A stretch of DNA of 64,000 nucleotides from assembly GCF_014697625.1 (NCBI RefSeq), contig NZ_JACJSG010000031.1, forward strand, positions 29,341-93,340, written 5' to 3'. The position numbers were made by a program, and so were the translations under genes. Source of the DNA: Anabaena azotica FACHB-119. Its GTDB lineage: Bacteria > Cyanobacteriota > Cyanobacteriia > Cyanobacteriales > Nostocaceae. The notes beneath the pieces were generated by a model, which did not search any database, had not been told where the DNA came from, and saw only the letters and a program-made list of their open reading frames with translations. Below, in pieces: positions 24,034 to 33,579 of this stretch (position 1 is its first letter; each line of letters begins with the position of its first letter).

Positions 24034-24240
24034 TTGAGGGATTACTTCTAATCCCTCAACCGCCTGACGATGGCTACCTGACTCAGTAGCCGAAACTAGG
24101 GCAACTGCCCTAGTCGCGGGTTGAGTCGCGCAACTCAATTCGTCTCTGATTTATCAGAGTGGAAATGTTAACAGCAGCACGGATTTTTATGAGGAATTGA
24201 CCCTATGGGTTTCAAGCATTCACGAATCCACTGCTGTTAA
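24034..24240 (+). ncRNA. Candidate bridge RNA in the leader of the IS110-type recombinase
   Basis: Five perfect stem-loops follow one another: 24034-24059 (TTGAGGGATTA/TAATCCCTCAA), 24072-24091 (GGCTAC/GTAGCC), 24096-24113 (CTAGGGCA/TGCCCTAG), 24121-24138 (TTGAGT/ACTCAA) and 24144-24159 (CTCTGAT/ATCAGAG). A larger inverted repeat, TTAACAGCAG (24168-24177) and CTGCTGTTAA (24231-24240), encloses a further loop. IS110 elements of the IS621 group carry their bridge RNA in the non-coding end upstream of the transposase. The location fits; the two guide loops are not proven. Part of this could simply be the terminator of the preceding gene. Confidence 0.45.
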
Positions 24241-24358
24241 TATTCCAACCGTGCCAGGTTTAAAAGTGAATTGTTATCTTATCGCTAATTTGGGTGATTC
24301 CTGACCTATTTTAGCACGGTTATTGCTGCAAAAAACACCCGCGCTGAACCTTTGAAAA

Positions 24359-25759
24359 GTGAAAATATTAGGTCTTGATGTATGTAAAAACAGCGTAGTT
24401 GCTTGGGAATTAACATCACTTCCCAAGAACTTTAGAAGCTACTTTCGAGATAATAAACGTCCGAAAGATAACGACCCTTTAACATTTAAAGCTAATGCCG
24501 ATGGGGTCAGCAAATTACTAGCTCTAAAGCCCGACGCTATTATTTTGGAACCAACTGGAGTTCATTACAGTTGGATTTGGGCGCACATTTGCGAAACCGA
24601 AAATATCAGGGTTTTGTGGGTAGGTCATGCTGAGGCCACACACTACCGAAAACAAAACAAGTTACCTGATAAAAATGACCAAGCTGATGCCTTGGCACTC
24701 GCAGCTTACGCCCTACTACATTGGGGAGATGATGAATTTTTCCTGCAATTTGAAGCAGGTAGAGTGGCGCTAATGCGCCATCTGTGGTTGCAACTACAGT
24801 CACTCAATAGAATTCAGTCTCCAATTATCAACCGCGCTCGTCAGCAATTAGCCCGTGAGTTCCCTGAAGCTGCACTCAGTAAAAGTGAACCATCCAAAGT
24901 TGATGGTCTACCACCCCTATGGGCGTGGCTTGCCGGGCGCGAACGCTCACTCAAGCGCCAAAATACTCACTATGACCGACTTTACAGAGACTCTATCGCC
25001 AATCAGTACAACGTAGGCATCACCACTTTTACTAGAAAGCTGTCTAACCTGTTGTGCGATTTGGCGGATTGGGAGGGGGAAATTCAAACTGAGGTTTTAG
25101 AAATTCTCAACTTCCCTGAGTTTATCCCCTACCGTAAAGTTATGACCATGTTTGGCATTGGTGTTAGGCCGCAAGCGCTACTCATTAGCCAAATCTACCC
25201 GGTCACGAAATTTGATTCTGTAGGACGGTTTAAGCGGCGGCTGGGTATGGCGAAAGATGAGTATAGTTCAGGTGACAAAGAAACCATGAACACTGGAGCT
25301 GGTTCTAAACTGTGCCGCTCACAGTTGTACTTATGGGTTCTCGACCAAATCGCGCCAGTCCACGCCAGACCCAATAACGAAATCGGCCGGAAGCTGGGGG
25401 AGTTCTACGACTCCAGAAAGTCCCAATTTCAGGACAATCCAGAACTTTGGAAGCAAAAAGCTGTTACCCGACTTCAGCAGGTGGCATTAAAAGAGTTCAA
25501 GCGATCGCTCTCTCAAAACTTAATCCCGATAGTAAGTAAAGAACTCCAGCCGCAACTTGAGGCCACACTTAATCTCACCCTGCAAACCATGCAAATGAGT
25601 CTGGTGACATCGATAGCAGCCGGAGATATTGCCCCCGGTGTAAAACACAAAGATGTTAAACGCGGGTTTGGTAATTTGGTTATCTCTCAGACTGCGGCCT
25701 ATGGCTGTCGGTTGCTGTTTAAGGAACTCAAGCGGGCTGTGACTAATGACTATAAATGA
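24359..25759 (+). CDS. IS110-family DEDD recombinase
   Basis: The 466-residue protein has the RuvC-like DEDD set: Asp7 (GLDVCKN), Glu64 (ILEPTGVHY), Asp107 and Asp110 (DKNDQADA). The C-terminal Transposase_20 part includes MTMFGIGVRPQALL and GAGSKLCRSQ, where Ser316 is the likely nucleophile. Such enzymes exchange DNA under guidance of a bridge RNA. It is longer than most IS110 proteins (about 320-420), and the element ends are not clear. The start is GTG with no strong ribosome site. It may be the mobilising recombinase of the whole block or a resident insertion sequence. Confidence 0.88.
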   Translation: MKILGLDVCKNSVVAWELTSLPKNFRSYFRDNKRPKDNDPLTFKANADGVSKLLALKPDAIILEPTGVHYSWIWAHICETENIRVLWVGHAEATHYRKQNKLPDKNDQADALALAAYALLHWGDDEFFLQFEAGRVALMRHLWLQLQSLNRIQSPIINRARQQLAREFPEAALSKSEPSKVDGLPPLWAWLAGRERSLKRQNTHYDRLYRDSIANQYNVGITTFTRKLSNLLCDLADWEGEIQTEVLEILNFPEFIPYRKVMTMFGIGVRPQALLISQIYPVTKFDSVGRFKRRLGMAKDEYSSGDKETMNTGAGSKLCRSQLYLWVLDQIAPVHARPNNEIGRKLGEFYDSRKSQFQDNPELWKQKAVTRLQQVALKEFKRSLSQNLIPIVSKELQPQLEATLNLTLQTMQMSLVTSIAAGDIAPGVKHKDVKRGFGNLVISQTAAYGCRLLFKELKRAVTNDYK

Positions 25760-25961
25760 TAATGTGGTTAAATTTTTGAGAGCGGCAAGGAAGCCACAGA
25801 TATACATACAGAAATCAGGGCGTATGTTGATTTGGTTTCTCTGGCTTCACATAGATTCTTCCCGCAATGGATTTTTTGTATATTGGATGCCCACCTATGC
25901 TGATTACAGGCTAATTTTTCAAATGGGAGGCAACGACTAACAATCGTTCATGATCATGATG

Positions 25962-25985
25962 ACTCCCCTCGCGGGGAGTTATTTA
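25962..25985 (+). terminator. Terminator-like hairpin after the recombinase
   Basis: ACTCCCC (25962-25968) and GGGGAGT (25973-25979) pair around a TCGC loop and are followed by TATTTAA. The bases 25760-25961 hold a short frame overlapping the recombinase end, which I regard as chance, and no other gene. Confidence 0.6.
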
Positions 25986-26074
25986 ACACCAGTTAACTAT
26001 CTAAAGTGAATGTGTAGACAAAAATGCTGCTATTTAGTCATCTTCTTTACGTCTGTGCGTCAGATGTAACTCGC

Positions 26075-28423
26075 TTAATCATTTAAGCTAAAAACTAACC
26101 GTCTTCCTGTACCATCATCAACAAAACGCTGTTCTCCCACACCTACTAATTCGACAATTATTTCCCTTGCTGTTGGTGAATAGTCTCCCTCTCTCGCCCC
26201 TATTTCGACTATATTTTTTCCTTCTTGGGTATAAACACGGTAATTCGTTGTGCTGAACTTGCCTGTTTTATACTCGAAACTTTGTCCATCATCTTCATAA
26301 TGGGTAAACTCACCCTCACCTACCCAAACGCGAATGGTTAATGAGGTCAGGGGTTGTTCTTCTACATATTGCATGACTGGAGCCATCGGGATAATTGCGC
26401 CAGCACGGACATATAAGGGCATCTTTTCTAGGGGTGCATGGGCTAAAATGTGTGTCGGGCCTGTAAAGGCTTCACCTGTCCACCAATCAAACCAACGACC
26501 TGTGGGTAAGTATACTGCTCGATATTCCACGCCTGGACGGTATATTGGTGCTGCTAATAATGAAGCTCCCAGCATGACTTGATCGGATAAGGTGAAGGTG
26601 TGGCGATCGCTCGCAAAATGATACAGTAGGGGGCGGAGAATCGGCGCTCCAGTAGTTGCTGCTTCCCAAAACAGCGTGTAAATATAAGGTAGTAGTTGAT
26701 ACCGTAGCTGAATATACTCACGGCAAATTTTCTCGACGCGATCGCCAAATACCCAAGGCTCATGTCTGGCTGTACTCATTGCCGAGTGTCCCCGCATCAA
26801 TGGATACAACATCCCTACCTGCATCCACCGGGCAAACAGTTCTGCGGTAGCGTTCCCCGCAAAACCACCAATATCAGCACCAACAAAAGCTACACCCGAT
26901 AGCCCCAAGTTACACAGCATGGGTATAGACATTTCCAGGTGTTCCCACAGAGATTGGTTGTCTCCCGTCCAAACTGCTGACCAGCGTTGAATACCTGCGT
27001 AACCAGAGCGTGTCAAAATAAATGAACGTTCAGGCGATCGCAACTTTTCCATCGCTTGAGAAGATGCTTGCGCCATCATCAACCCATATAAATTGTGAGT
27101 TTCCGCATGGTTACTTATCTCATCTGCTGGGCCTTGGGGCGCATCGAGGGGGAAAGCAATCTTATTACCAGGGTCGCCAAAAGGACGGTCATCTAATGCT
27201 GGTTCGTTCATATCATTCCAAATCCCAGCCACACCCATATTAGTCAAATTTTTGTGCAAATCTCCCCACCAATTTCTCACTTCAGGACGCAAAAAATCAG
27301 GAAACACAGCTTTATCAGGCCATACATAACCATGAAATAATTGACCATTGGTTTTCCTGACAAAATAATCGTGCTTTAACCCCTCATCAAAGACTGGGTA
27401 ATCAGCTTCCGGTTCATACTTTACCCCAGGGTCAACAATTGTCACCGTCTTAAAACCATCTTGTTTGAGGTCATCAATTAAAGCTTGCGGTTCACTAAAA
27501 CGCTTGTGGTTCCAGGTAAACACCCGATAACCATCCATATAATCAATATCAAGATGAATCACATCACAGGGAATTTGACGCTGACGAAATTCCTGCGCCA
27601 GTTGACGCACTACATCCTGTGATTCGTAACTCCAACGACACTGATGATAACCCAGCGACCATTTTGGCGGTAAAGACATCCTTCCCGTTAGCTGGGTGTA
27701 GGTAGAAATAATATTTGCTGGTTCCGACCCATAGATAATGTAATAGTCTAGTTCGCCTCCCTGGGTTTCCATCCGCCACACACCGGGTTGCTGAACACCG
27801 ATATCAAACTGACTCCAAAAAGTTGTGTTAAAGAAAATACCGTAACCTAACCCTGGACGCAACGCCATGAAGAAAGGAATGGCTTGATACAAATTATCTG
27901 AGAGAACATCGTAATCAAGAGCATCTAACGTCCAGTTGGTTCTGGTTGTAGCTATTTGGTCAAGTAAACCACTACGTTCACCGAAACCGTAAAAATGTTC
28001 TTCAGCCGCAATTTTCTTCCATCCTGCAACAGCACCCTTACGCCAGCCTACACCCAGATTCACATCCTCAGCAAACCCTTGTCCTGTCAAATCAAAGCAC
28101 TCAACCCGACAAGGATGGCGATGTACTACCACCCTTAGCTGCTGTGTGGTAATTTCCACAACATCTGCTTGTTCTTTGACCTCAAACTCCACCGCCGGCC
28201 ATTGTTCATCTTCCTGCGTCACCGCCCATGATCTACGAGGTAAGAACTTACCAGTAGGCGTTACCCTGACGCGAATTAGGTTTGCTGCGAGGACGCTAAT
28301 TTTTAAACAGGGTTCGCCACAATGGAATAGAAGATGGCGATCGCTCTTTTCAATTGCCTGTACTGTTCCTAGAGTAGTCCAAGATGGCTCGGTAGTATGC
28401 AGTTGTCCGAAATATTGAGGCAT
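26075..28423 (-). CDS. Glycoside hydrolase family 31 alpha-glucosidase
   Basis: The 782-residue enzyme removes glucose from alpha-linked oligosaccharides. The GH31 signature WNDMNEP (nucleophile Asp near residue 404) and the second signature GADIGGFAGN are both present, with an N-terminal beta-sandwich (about 1-230), the (beta/alpha)8 barrel (about 240-590) and C-terminal beta domains. No signal peptide is seen, so it is cytosolic and may serve glycogen or sucrose-derived sugar turnover. Its length is normal. It stands alone on the minus strand. Confidence 0.93.
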   Translation of the reverse strand: MPQYFGQLHTTEPSWTTLGTVQAIEKSDRHLLFHCGEPCLKISVLAANLIRVRVTPTGKFLPRRSWAVTQEDEQWPAVEFEVKEQADVVEITTQQLRVVVHRHPCRVECFDLTGQGFAEDVNLGVGWRKGAVAGWKKIAAEEHFYGFGERSGLLDQIATTRTNWTLDALDYDVLSDNLYQAIPFFMALRPGLGYGIFFNTTFWSQFDIGVQQPGVWRMETQGGELDYYIIYGSEPANIISTYTQLTGRMSLPPKWSLGYHQCRWSYESQDVVRQLAQEFRQRQIPCDVIHLDIDYMDGYRVFTWNHKRFSEPQALIDDLKQDGFKTVTIVDPGVKYEPEADYPVFDEGLKHDYFVRKTNGQLFHGYVWPDKAVFPDFLRPEVRNWWGDLHKNLTNMGVAGIWNDMNEPALDDRPFGDPGNKIAFPLDAPQGPADEISNHAETHNLYGLMMAQASSQAMEKLRSPERSFILTRSGYAGIQRWSAVWTGDNQSLWEHLEMSIPMLCNLGLSGVAFVGADIGGFAGNATAELFARWMQVGMLYPLMRGHSAMSTARHEPWVFGDRVEKICREYIQLRYQLLPYIYTLFWEAATTGAPILRPLLYHFASDRHTFTLSDQVMLGASLLAAPIYRPGVEYRAVYLPTGRWFDWWTGEAFTGPTHILAHAPLEKMPLYVRAGAIIPMAPVMQYVEEQPLTSLTIRVWVGEGEFTHYEDDGQSFEYKTGKFSTTNYRVYTQEGKNIVEIGAREGDYSPTAREIIVELVGVGEQRFVDDGTGRRLVFSLND

Positions 28424-28507
28424 GAAATTAATTCGGCATGAACAATCAGTGATCAGCTTACTATTACCTCAAAAGAATGAATATACTCCCAAAGCATGAC
28501 TGTTCGT

Positions 28508-28555
28508 AGTCAGGACTTTAGTCCTTTTTCATTTTTGAGGACTTTAGTCCTCACT
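28508..28555. repeat. AGGACTTTAGTCCT palindromic repeat
   Basis: Two copies of a small palindrome (AGGACTTTAGTCCT) flank TTTTTCATTTTT and are themselves enclosed by GTAGT/ACTAC. It lies between the HdeD-like gene and GH31 and may also terminate transcription. Repeats of this type are common in cyanobacterial genomes. Confidence 0.5.
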
Positions 28556-28681
28556 ACCAACTTCATCTATTTACGCCGTTTTACTTAGCTATTTTGTTAA
28601 TTCACATACCTTAGCTTACATACAAAGTTAAAGGCGGTACATCTGTCGCAGCTCAAGCAACGCCTATCACATTCGATTGAG

Positions 28682-29317
28682 TTAACTTCTGGTTTGACCG
28701 ACTGGAATTTTTAATTTTGCATTTCTTCTACCCCAACTACGTAACCGCAAACCCAGAATTAATAGCAGCGTTCCAAAAACAATGTTATAGGCAGCAATTA
28801 ACCATAAAAAAGCCAATGCCTGAGCTACTGGCCAGATAATTAACATTACACCAAAGATAACGGAGATAATTCCGGCTACTGCGGGAAGGCGTTCATTTAC
28901 TATAGTTTGCCGCAGTTGCATAGAGGCAATAATTTCAAATACACCAGTACCAATTGCCCAAATAGCAATAAGATAAAGCAAGACAAATCCAGCAATACCA
29001 GGAGAAATAAAAGCGATCGCACTCACTGCAATGCCAATAATTCCTTCGACCAACAGCAACCTACTGTGAGTATCTTGCAAACGCTCTTGAAATGCTGCGA
29101 TCGCCAGTAATATTCCCCCCACCAGCCAAAAACTTGCAAACAGGTACACCAGGGAAGCTAAAGTTAGAGTCGGCCAGCATAAAGCCACTAAACCAAAAAT
29201 AATAGCGATCGCACCCCGCAAAGTCACCGTCCACCAATTGCGAACTAGTCGCTTTCCCATTCCCAGGGATTTATGCTTCATAGATTGAGCAGATAATTTC
29301 TGACGTACCTTTTGCAT
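28682..29317 (-). CDS. HdeD-family six-helix membrane protein
   Basis: The 211-residue protein has six hydrophobic helices in three pairs, with the DUF308 pattern WWTVTLRGAIAIIFGLVALCWP and GIISVIFGVMLIIWP. In enteric bacteria HdeD protects against acid stress; in cyanobacteria the role is not established. The basic N-terminus is cytosolic. The start ATG is followed by a lysine/arginine-rich lead. A long tandem repeat lies upstream. Confidence 0.85.
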   Translation of the reverse strand: MQKVRQKLSAQSMKHKSLGMGKRLVRNWWTVTLRGAIAIIFGLVALCWPTLTLASLVYLFASFWLVGGILLAIAAFQERLQDTHSRLLLVEGIIGIAVSAIAFISPGIAGFVLLYLIAIWAIGTGVFEIIASMQLRQTIVNERLPAVAGIISVIFGVMLIIWPVAQALAFLWLIAAYNIVFGTLLLILGLRLRSWGRRNAKLKIPVGQTRS

Positions 29318-29325
29318 TTTTTTAG

Positions 29326-29445
29326 TTATTAGTCATTAGTCATTAGTCATCAGTCATTAGTCCATAGTCATTAGTCCATAGTCATTAGTCATTAGTCCAT
29401 AGTCATCAGTCATTAGTCAGTTGTTAGTTGTCAGTTGTCAGTTGT
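29326..29445. repeat. CATTAGT tandem heptanucleotide repeat
   Basis: More than ten CATTAGT / CATCAGT / CCATAGT units are followed by TTAGTTGTCAGTTGTCAG and then CTCATCTTCCC-type units to about 29505. This is a typical short tandem repeat of heterocystous cyanobacteria. It fills the space between the esterase-like and HdeD-like genes. Confidence 0.85.
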
Positions 29446-29506
29446 TATTCTCCCTCATCTTCCCCCACTCCCTCATCTCCCTCATCTCCCTCATCTCCCC
29501 CCTTTC

Positions 29507-30853
29507 TCACAACGCCGAGGGAAAAGTTTCTGGCGGTTCACCGATGTCCGTCTCAAACGTCCGGTCTAACGGTTGTACTCCTTTGGTATCATCAATGTGA
29601 ATTACAGCATCAAATTGTTCTGGAAGACAGGCGTAAAAGTAATGACTGCTGCGTTCGGTTTCTGGGCGGTAAATTACGCCGATCGCTCTTTCTAACCTTG
29701 ATTCTCGCAAACTGGCAATAGCTGCATTTTCACCACGTAGTGGTAGCAAAAATTGCGGAACTCCGGTTTCATGAAACAGCGCCTCATAACTTCTCGGTAA
29801 TGCTGGACGAACTTGCTTGAGTTGCGTCATCCCATCCCAATCAGAAGCAGCCGTAACTGTCCCGATATAAGTACTAAAGCCTATCAGAACAGCATCATTT
29901 CCATACCGTTCCCGTACCAATTGCCCAAGATTTACTTCTCCCTGCTGTGCCATATCTGTGGCTCTAGCATCCCCTAAGTGGGAGTTGTGTTCCCATACAA
30001 CAATTTTTGCTGGTACGCCTTGCTGGTCTAGGTGAACCATGAGATTTTCTAGGGTTTCGGCCATATGGCGATCGCGAATATTCCAAGAAGACACCCTCCC
30101 AGTAAACATCGCCCGGTAATAAGCCTCAGCATTTTTGACTATCCGAGCGTTTTGTTCCGCATAAAAAAACTCATCTGCTTTTAATCTTCCGTCTTCTTGA
30201 GTATATTCAAGGACTCTATTTTGCAGTTCTCGCAGTTGCCTAACTACCTCTTCCTCACAGGATTCACTGATACCTAGACTGGTAGCATAACCATAGCTGT
30301 GCGTATCTTCCCCAAAATGCTCCAAGCAAGCGTAACGACTACGAGCGCAACTTGCCGCTTCAGGATCAACTTGCTCCAGATAATCTAAAACGGCTGCCAT
30401 AGAAGCATACATACTATAAAGGTCTAGCCCATAGAAGCCAACCTTCACCCCAATTTCATTTAAATTATCGTTATACTCACGCAGCCAGTTGACAAAATTT
30501 ACTACATCTGTGTTGCGCCACATCCAATTAGGAAAGCGTTGAAAACCTGACAGTGCATCGGCTGGTGTCAAATCCTTACCTACGCCCTGAACGTAGCGAT
30601 TCACGCGGTAGGCATCAGGCCAGTCTGCTTCCACTGCTACTGCGATAAAATTCTTTTCTTGAATTAATCTTTTAGTAATTTCGGCTCGTTGCTCATAAAA
30701 TTCATGTGTTCCGTGGGAAGCTTCCCCAATCAGAACTAAACGAGCATTGCCAATCAAATCAATTAATGAATTATAGTCTGTGGCTGCGCCCGTCAGTTGG
30801 TGTACAGACTCACGCAACGCCTCAACAACATTAGTTCTAGTTGCGTCTAGCAT
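29507..30853 (-). CDS. Erythromycin-esterase-like hydrolase
   Basis: The 448-residue protein has the EreA/EreB-type core: LVLIGEASHGTHEFYEQRAEITKRLI with Glu and His of the active site, VEADWPDAYRVNRYV, and WEHNSHLGDARATDM. Family members include macrolide esterases, but many cyanobacterial homologues have unknown substrates, so the function is left open. The C-terminal segment RSSHYFYACLPEQFDAVIHIDDT is typical of this clade. It has no signal peptide. Confidence 0.85.
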   Translation of the reverse strand: MLDATRTNVVEALRESVHQLTGAATDYNSLIDLIGNARLVLIGEASHGTHEFYEQRAEITKRLIQEKNFIAVAVEADWPDAYRVNRYVQGVGKDLTPADALSGFQRFPNWMWRNTDVVNFVNWLREYNDNLNEIGVKVGFYGLDLYSMYASMAAVLDYLEQVDPEAASCARSRYACLEHFGEDTHSYGYATSLGISESCEEEVVRQLRELQNRVLEYTQEDGRLKADEFFYAEQNARIVKNAEAYYRAMFTGRVSSWNIRDRHMAETLENLMVHLDQQGVPAKIVVWEHNSHLGDARATDMAQQGEVNLGQLVRERYGNDAVLIGFSTYIGTVTAASDWDGMTQLKQVRPALPRSYEALFHETGVPQFLLPLRGENAAIASLRESRLERAIGVIYRPETERSSHYFYACLPEQFDAVIHIDDTKGVQPLDRTFETDIGEPPETFPSAL

Positions 30854-31067
30854 AAAAACTTATAGAGAAGCACCCCACAGTCTTTTAATATTGTTGTGCT
30901 TCTTAGGTATATTCTTGGCTTGCTAGACTCAGCATAAAGACTTCCGTTTTATCTTCCATCACACCACCGATATATGGTGTGTAATGTATGAATCTATCCC
31001 AGGAATGAGCGAAAAATGTTGCTATTCTTTCTTTTATCTGTGCCTTTGTGGTTAAATATAGCAGGGG

Positions 31068-31192
31068 ACAGGTGAGTCCAGTCCTGTAGGCGGTGAGTCC
31101 AGTGCTGCGGGAGGGTTTCCCTCCGCAGGCAACTGGCGAACCCGGAGGGGTCTCCCGCCGTAGGGAACTGGCGAACCCGGAGGGTGACAGGA
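31068..31192 (-). repeat. Dispersed repeat, long copy
   Basis: The reverse complement matches 839-932, with an additional unit of about 32 bases around CTCCGGGTTCGCCAGTT. It lies in the 445-base gap between the esterase-like gene and the small membrane gene at 31299. The gap also holds a small palindrome ACACCACCGATATATGGTGTG near 30959, and nothing else that I recognise. Confidence 0.6.
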
Positions 31193-31298
31193 CTGAAAGC
31201 CTTTGAAACTAAAGGTTTTAAAATTGTATGATGTCCTAACCTATCAGACGACTGCTATAAATTATTTTTTACTACAGAGACACAAAGACACAGAGAAA

Positions 31299-31568
31299 TT
31301 AAGAAGTAATTTCATTTTCTGGCACAGTATCTACTTTCGTAAGTACCGCAATCTTACGCAAAGACCAATGCAAGCTTAAGAAGATGAAACTTACCAAGGC
31401 TAGTAGCACAATACTAAAAACCGTACCGTAGGCATGAGTATGCCACCACATTTTGTTGAGGAATGCTGTACTTATTTGCACAGCCTGCCACAGCCAGCTT
31501 TGATTGAGGCTTGTAGAGTTATCAATTTTGCTAGACAAGGATGCTGTGTCATGCTGTGCGACTGTCAT
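31299..31568 (-). CDS. Small single-span membrane protein
   Basis: An 89-residue protein with a polar N-terminus (about 45 residues) and one hydrophobic span at about 46-68 (YGTVFSIVLLALVSFIFLSL), followed by a short basic and acidic tail. No family is recognised. GGAG lies upstream of the ATG. Confidence 0.6.
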   Translation of the reverse strand: MTVAQHDTASLSSKIDNSTSLNQSWLWQAVQISTAFLNKMWWHTHAYGTVFSIVLLALVSFIFLSLHWSLRKIAVLTKVDTVPENEITS

Positions 31569-31666
31569 TTGTATTACTCCTTTGCTTATCTTAATAATAC
31601 GGTAAATCGATAGATTATTAGATGTTTAAACTATTGCATAACTTGGTTATTGAATCAAGTGTGGAT

Positions 31667-32130
31667 CTGTAACAGGTGACAGGTGACAGGTGACAGGTGA
31701 CAGGTGACAGTTGTTACTCTCCCCCATCTCCCTCATCTCCCTCATCTCCCCCCTCTCCCCCCTCTCTGACAGGTGTAGGTTTTTTATTGGTGTTCCAAAA
31801 ACCTTGGTTTGGGGTGTAAGGGTGTAAGGGTGTAGAGGTGTAGGGGTGAATAAAACAATGATTTTCTCGTTAGTTTTAGAGTCCTTACTCACTGCTAGAT
31901 TAAAAACCTAAACTTGTGAGAGGGGGAGTAGGGGGAGTCTCTTAAGGGCAGGTTTTTCATAAAGTAATCAGTGAGGACTATAAGATTCAGTAAATTATCA
32001 GACTTTCATCTACCCCTACACCCCTACACCCTTATACCCCTACACCCTAAAATCAGTGTTTTTGGGTCGAAGTGTAAAAAACCTGCCCTTGAAAGCTCCC
32101 CCCTCTCCCCCATCTCCCCACTCCCCAACC
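31667..32130. repeat. Simple tandem repeats (ACAGGTG and CTCATCTCCC and TACACCCC units)
   Basis: Six to seven ACAGGTG copies start near 31669, followed by CCCTCATCT units and, near 31815-31845 and 32015-32048, GGTGTAAG / CACCCCTA units on opposite strands that can pair. The 31569-32187 gap contains no gene I would defend. Frames read through the repeats are artefacts. Confidence 0.75.
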
Positions 32131-32187
32131 CCTCGCTATATGTCAGTCTGGATCATAAAGAATTGAAGGTTTGCGCCTACGTTAAAG

Positions 32188-32820
32188 ATGTCTACTCAAG
32201 ATTGGTTATCACAGTTGCAAAAACAGCGAGCGATCGCAGTTATCCGCGCCCCAAAACTAGAATTAGGGTGGGAAATGGCGTTGGCTGTAGCAGCTGGGGG
32301 AATGCAGCTAATTGAAATTACCTGGAATAGCGATCGCGCCGGGGAATTAATCGCCCAACTACGTCATCATTTACCCGAATGTACAATTGGTACAGGTACT
32401 TTATTTAATGTGCAGCAGCTAGAAGATGCGATCGCCTCTGGGGCTGAGTTTCTCTTCACACCCCATGTTGATGCAGCCATGATCCAAGCAGCCGTAGTTA
32501 AAAATATACCCATCGTTCCCGGCGCACTCACCCCTACGGAGATTGTCAGTGCTTGGTCATATGGTGCAAGCTGTGTAAAAGTATTTCCCGTACAGGCTGT
32601 AGGAGGAGCAAATTATATCAAGAGTTTGCAAGGGCCGCTAGGACATATCCCCTTAATTCCCACAGGGGGAGTAAACCTAGAAAATGCCAAAGCACTGATT
32701 CAAGCCGGTGCGATCGCCGTTGGTTTAAGTGGAGAGTTATTTCCTCAGCAACTAGTCAGAGAGAAAAATTGGCAAGCGATCGCTGGGTTAGCCAAAGACT
32801 TAATTCACCAATTAGCGTAG
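32188..32820 (+). CDS. eda: 2-keto-3-deoxy-6-phosphogluconate aldolase
   Basis: The 210-residue enzyme splits KDPG to pyruvate and glyceraldehyde-3-phosphate in the Entner-Doudoroff route, which is known in cyanobacteria. The Schiff-base Lys131 lies in ASCVKVFPVQ, and Glu43 in LIEITW; the phosphate-binding PTGGVN is present. The length is normal. The ATG is used with a weak ribosome site. Confidence 0.93.
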   Translation: MSTQDWLSQLQKQRAIAVIRAPKLELGWEMALAVAAGGMQLIEITWNSDRAGELIAQLRHHLPECTIGTGTLFNVQQLEDAIASGAEFLFTPHVDAAMIQAAVVKNIPIVPGALTPTEIVSAWSYGASCVKVFPVQAVGGANYIKSLQGPLGHIPLIPTGGVNLENAKALIQAGAIAVGLSGELFPQQLVREKNWQAIAGLAKDLIHQLA

Positions 32821-32905
32821 TTTTCAGGATGAAATTATACAGCAACCACTGCTATATTTGATTTCTGGAAATCTGCTATCCTTCTATTATCTGTGTGTTT
32901 CTACT

Positions 32906-33406
32906 ATGAAATCACTGAATTGGAAACGTGGTTTAAAAATGTTCGTTGCTGGTGCAGCATTGTCTTTATTTGTGGTAAACACTGGGGGTGAAGCATTAGC
33001 AAAGACCAACCCACAAAAACTTGCCAAAACTATTGAGACTTTGCAAAAATCTGATCAGCGTTGGATTCAAGTAGACCTTTCCCAGCAAAGATTAACTGCT
33101 TGGCAAGGTAGAAAACCTGTGTATGCGATCGCCATTTCCTCTGGTAAAACATCCACACCTACGCCCATTGGTACTTTCAGAATTCAATCAAAGCATAAGT
33201 CTACGCGGATGCGAGGTAGAGGCTATGATCTGCCCAACGTTCCCTATGCCATGTTTTACAGTGGTAACTACGGTATTCACGGCGCATATTGGCATAAAAG
33301 ATTTGGTACACCCGTAAGTAGAGGCTGCGTCAACCTTGCCCCTAATCATGCTAAATGGCTGTTTAACTGGGCATCTTTAGGAACACCAGTTGTGGTTCAG
33401 AGATAG
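32906..33406 (+). CDS. L,D-transpeptidase (YkuD domain), secreted
   Basis: The start is placed at ATG 32906, giving a signal peptide (KSLNWKRGLKMFVAGAALSLFVVNTGGEALA) and 166 residues. The YkuD core runs from about 55 to the end, with the active motif HGAYW...GTPVSRGCVNL (nucleophile Cys). It cross-links or modifies peptidoglycan in the periplasm. A paralogue lies at 56160. The frame opens 48 bases earlier. Confidence 0.9.
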   Translation: MKSLNWKRGLKMFVAGAALSLFVVNTGGEALAKTNPQKLAKTIETLQKSDQRWIQVDLSQQRLTAWQGRKPVYAIAISSGKTSTPTPIGTFRIQSKHKSTRMRGRGYDLPNVPYAMFYSGNYGIHGAYWHKRFGTPVSRGCVNLAPNHAKWLFNWASLGTPVVVQR

Positions 33407-33464
33407 TAAAATAGCAAGGGACAGCCTGAAAAGCTGTTTACTATTAAAGTCAGCACTTAGAGTC

Positions 33465-33486
33465 CATTTATAAAGTAAATATTAAG
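33465..33486. repeat. 22-base motif shared with 55768-55789
   Basis: CATTTATAAAGTAAATATTAAG differs at one position from the copy at 55768. One copy follows an L,D-transpeptidase gene and the other precedes its paralogue. The role is unknown. Confidence 0.5.
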
Positions 33487-33579
33487 TAAAGGAGGCAAAA
33501 AGCGGCGTGGATACACCTAGAGCTTTATTGTCGTTGTTTTACGCCTATGTAAGGATTTGAGCGTTGGCGAAATTAGGAA

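Noticed and set aside
23991..24358. Leader as only a terminator of the upstream gene
   Set aside because: Five different stems in a row and no T run exceed what a terminator needs, though the first stem might serve as one.
25746..25940. 64-codon plus frame at the end of the IS110-type gene
   Set aside because: Overlaps the recombinase end, lacks a ribosome site and has no protein-like conservation that I can judge.
28682..29110. Plus-strand frame of 67 codons within the HdeD-like gene
   Set aside because: A shadow of a well-supported membrane protein gene.
29326..29505. CRISPR-like regular spacing
   Set aside because: The units are seven bases long without spacers; it is a simple tandem repeat.
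31647..31892. 81-residue minus frame through tandem repeats
   Set aside because: Made almost wholly of ACAGGTG and CTCATCT repeat units.
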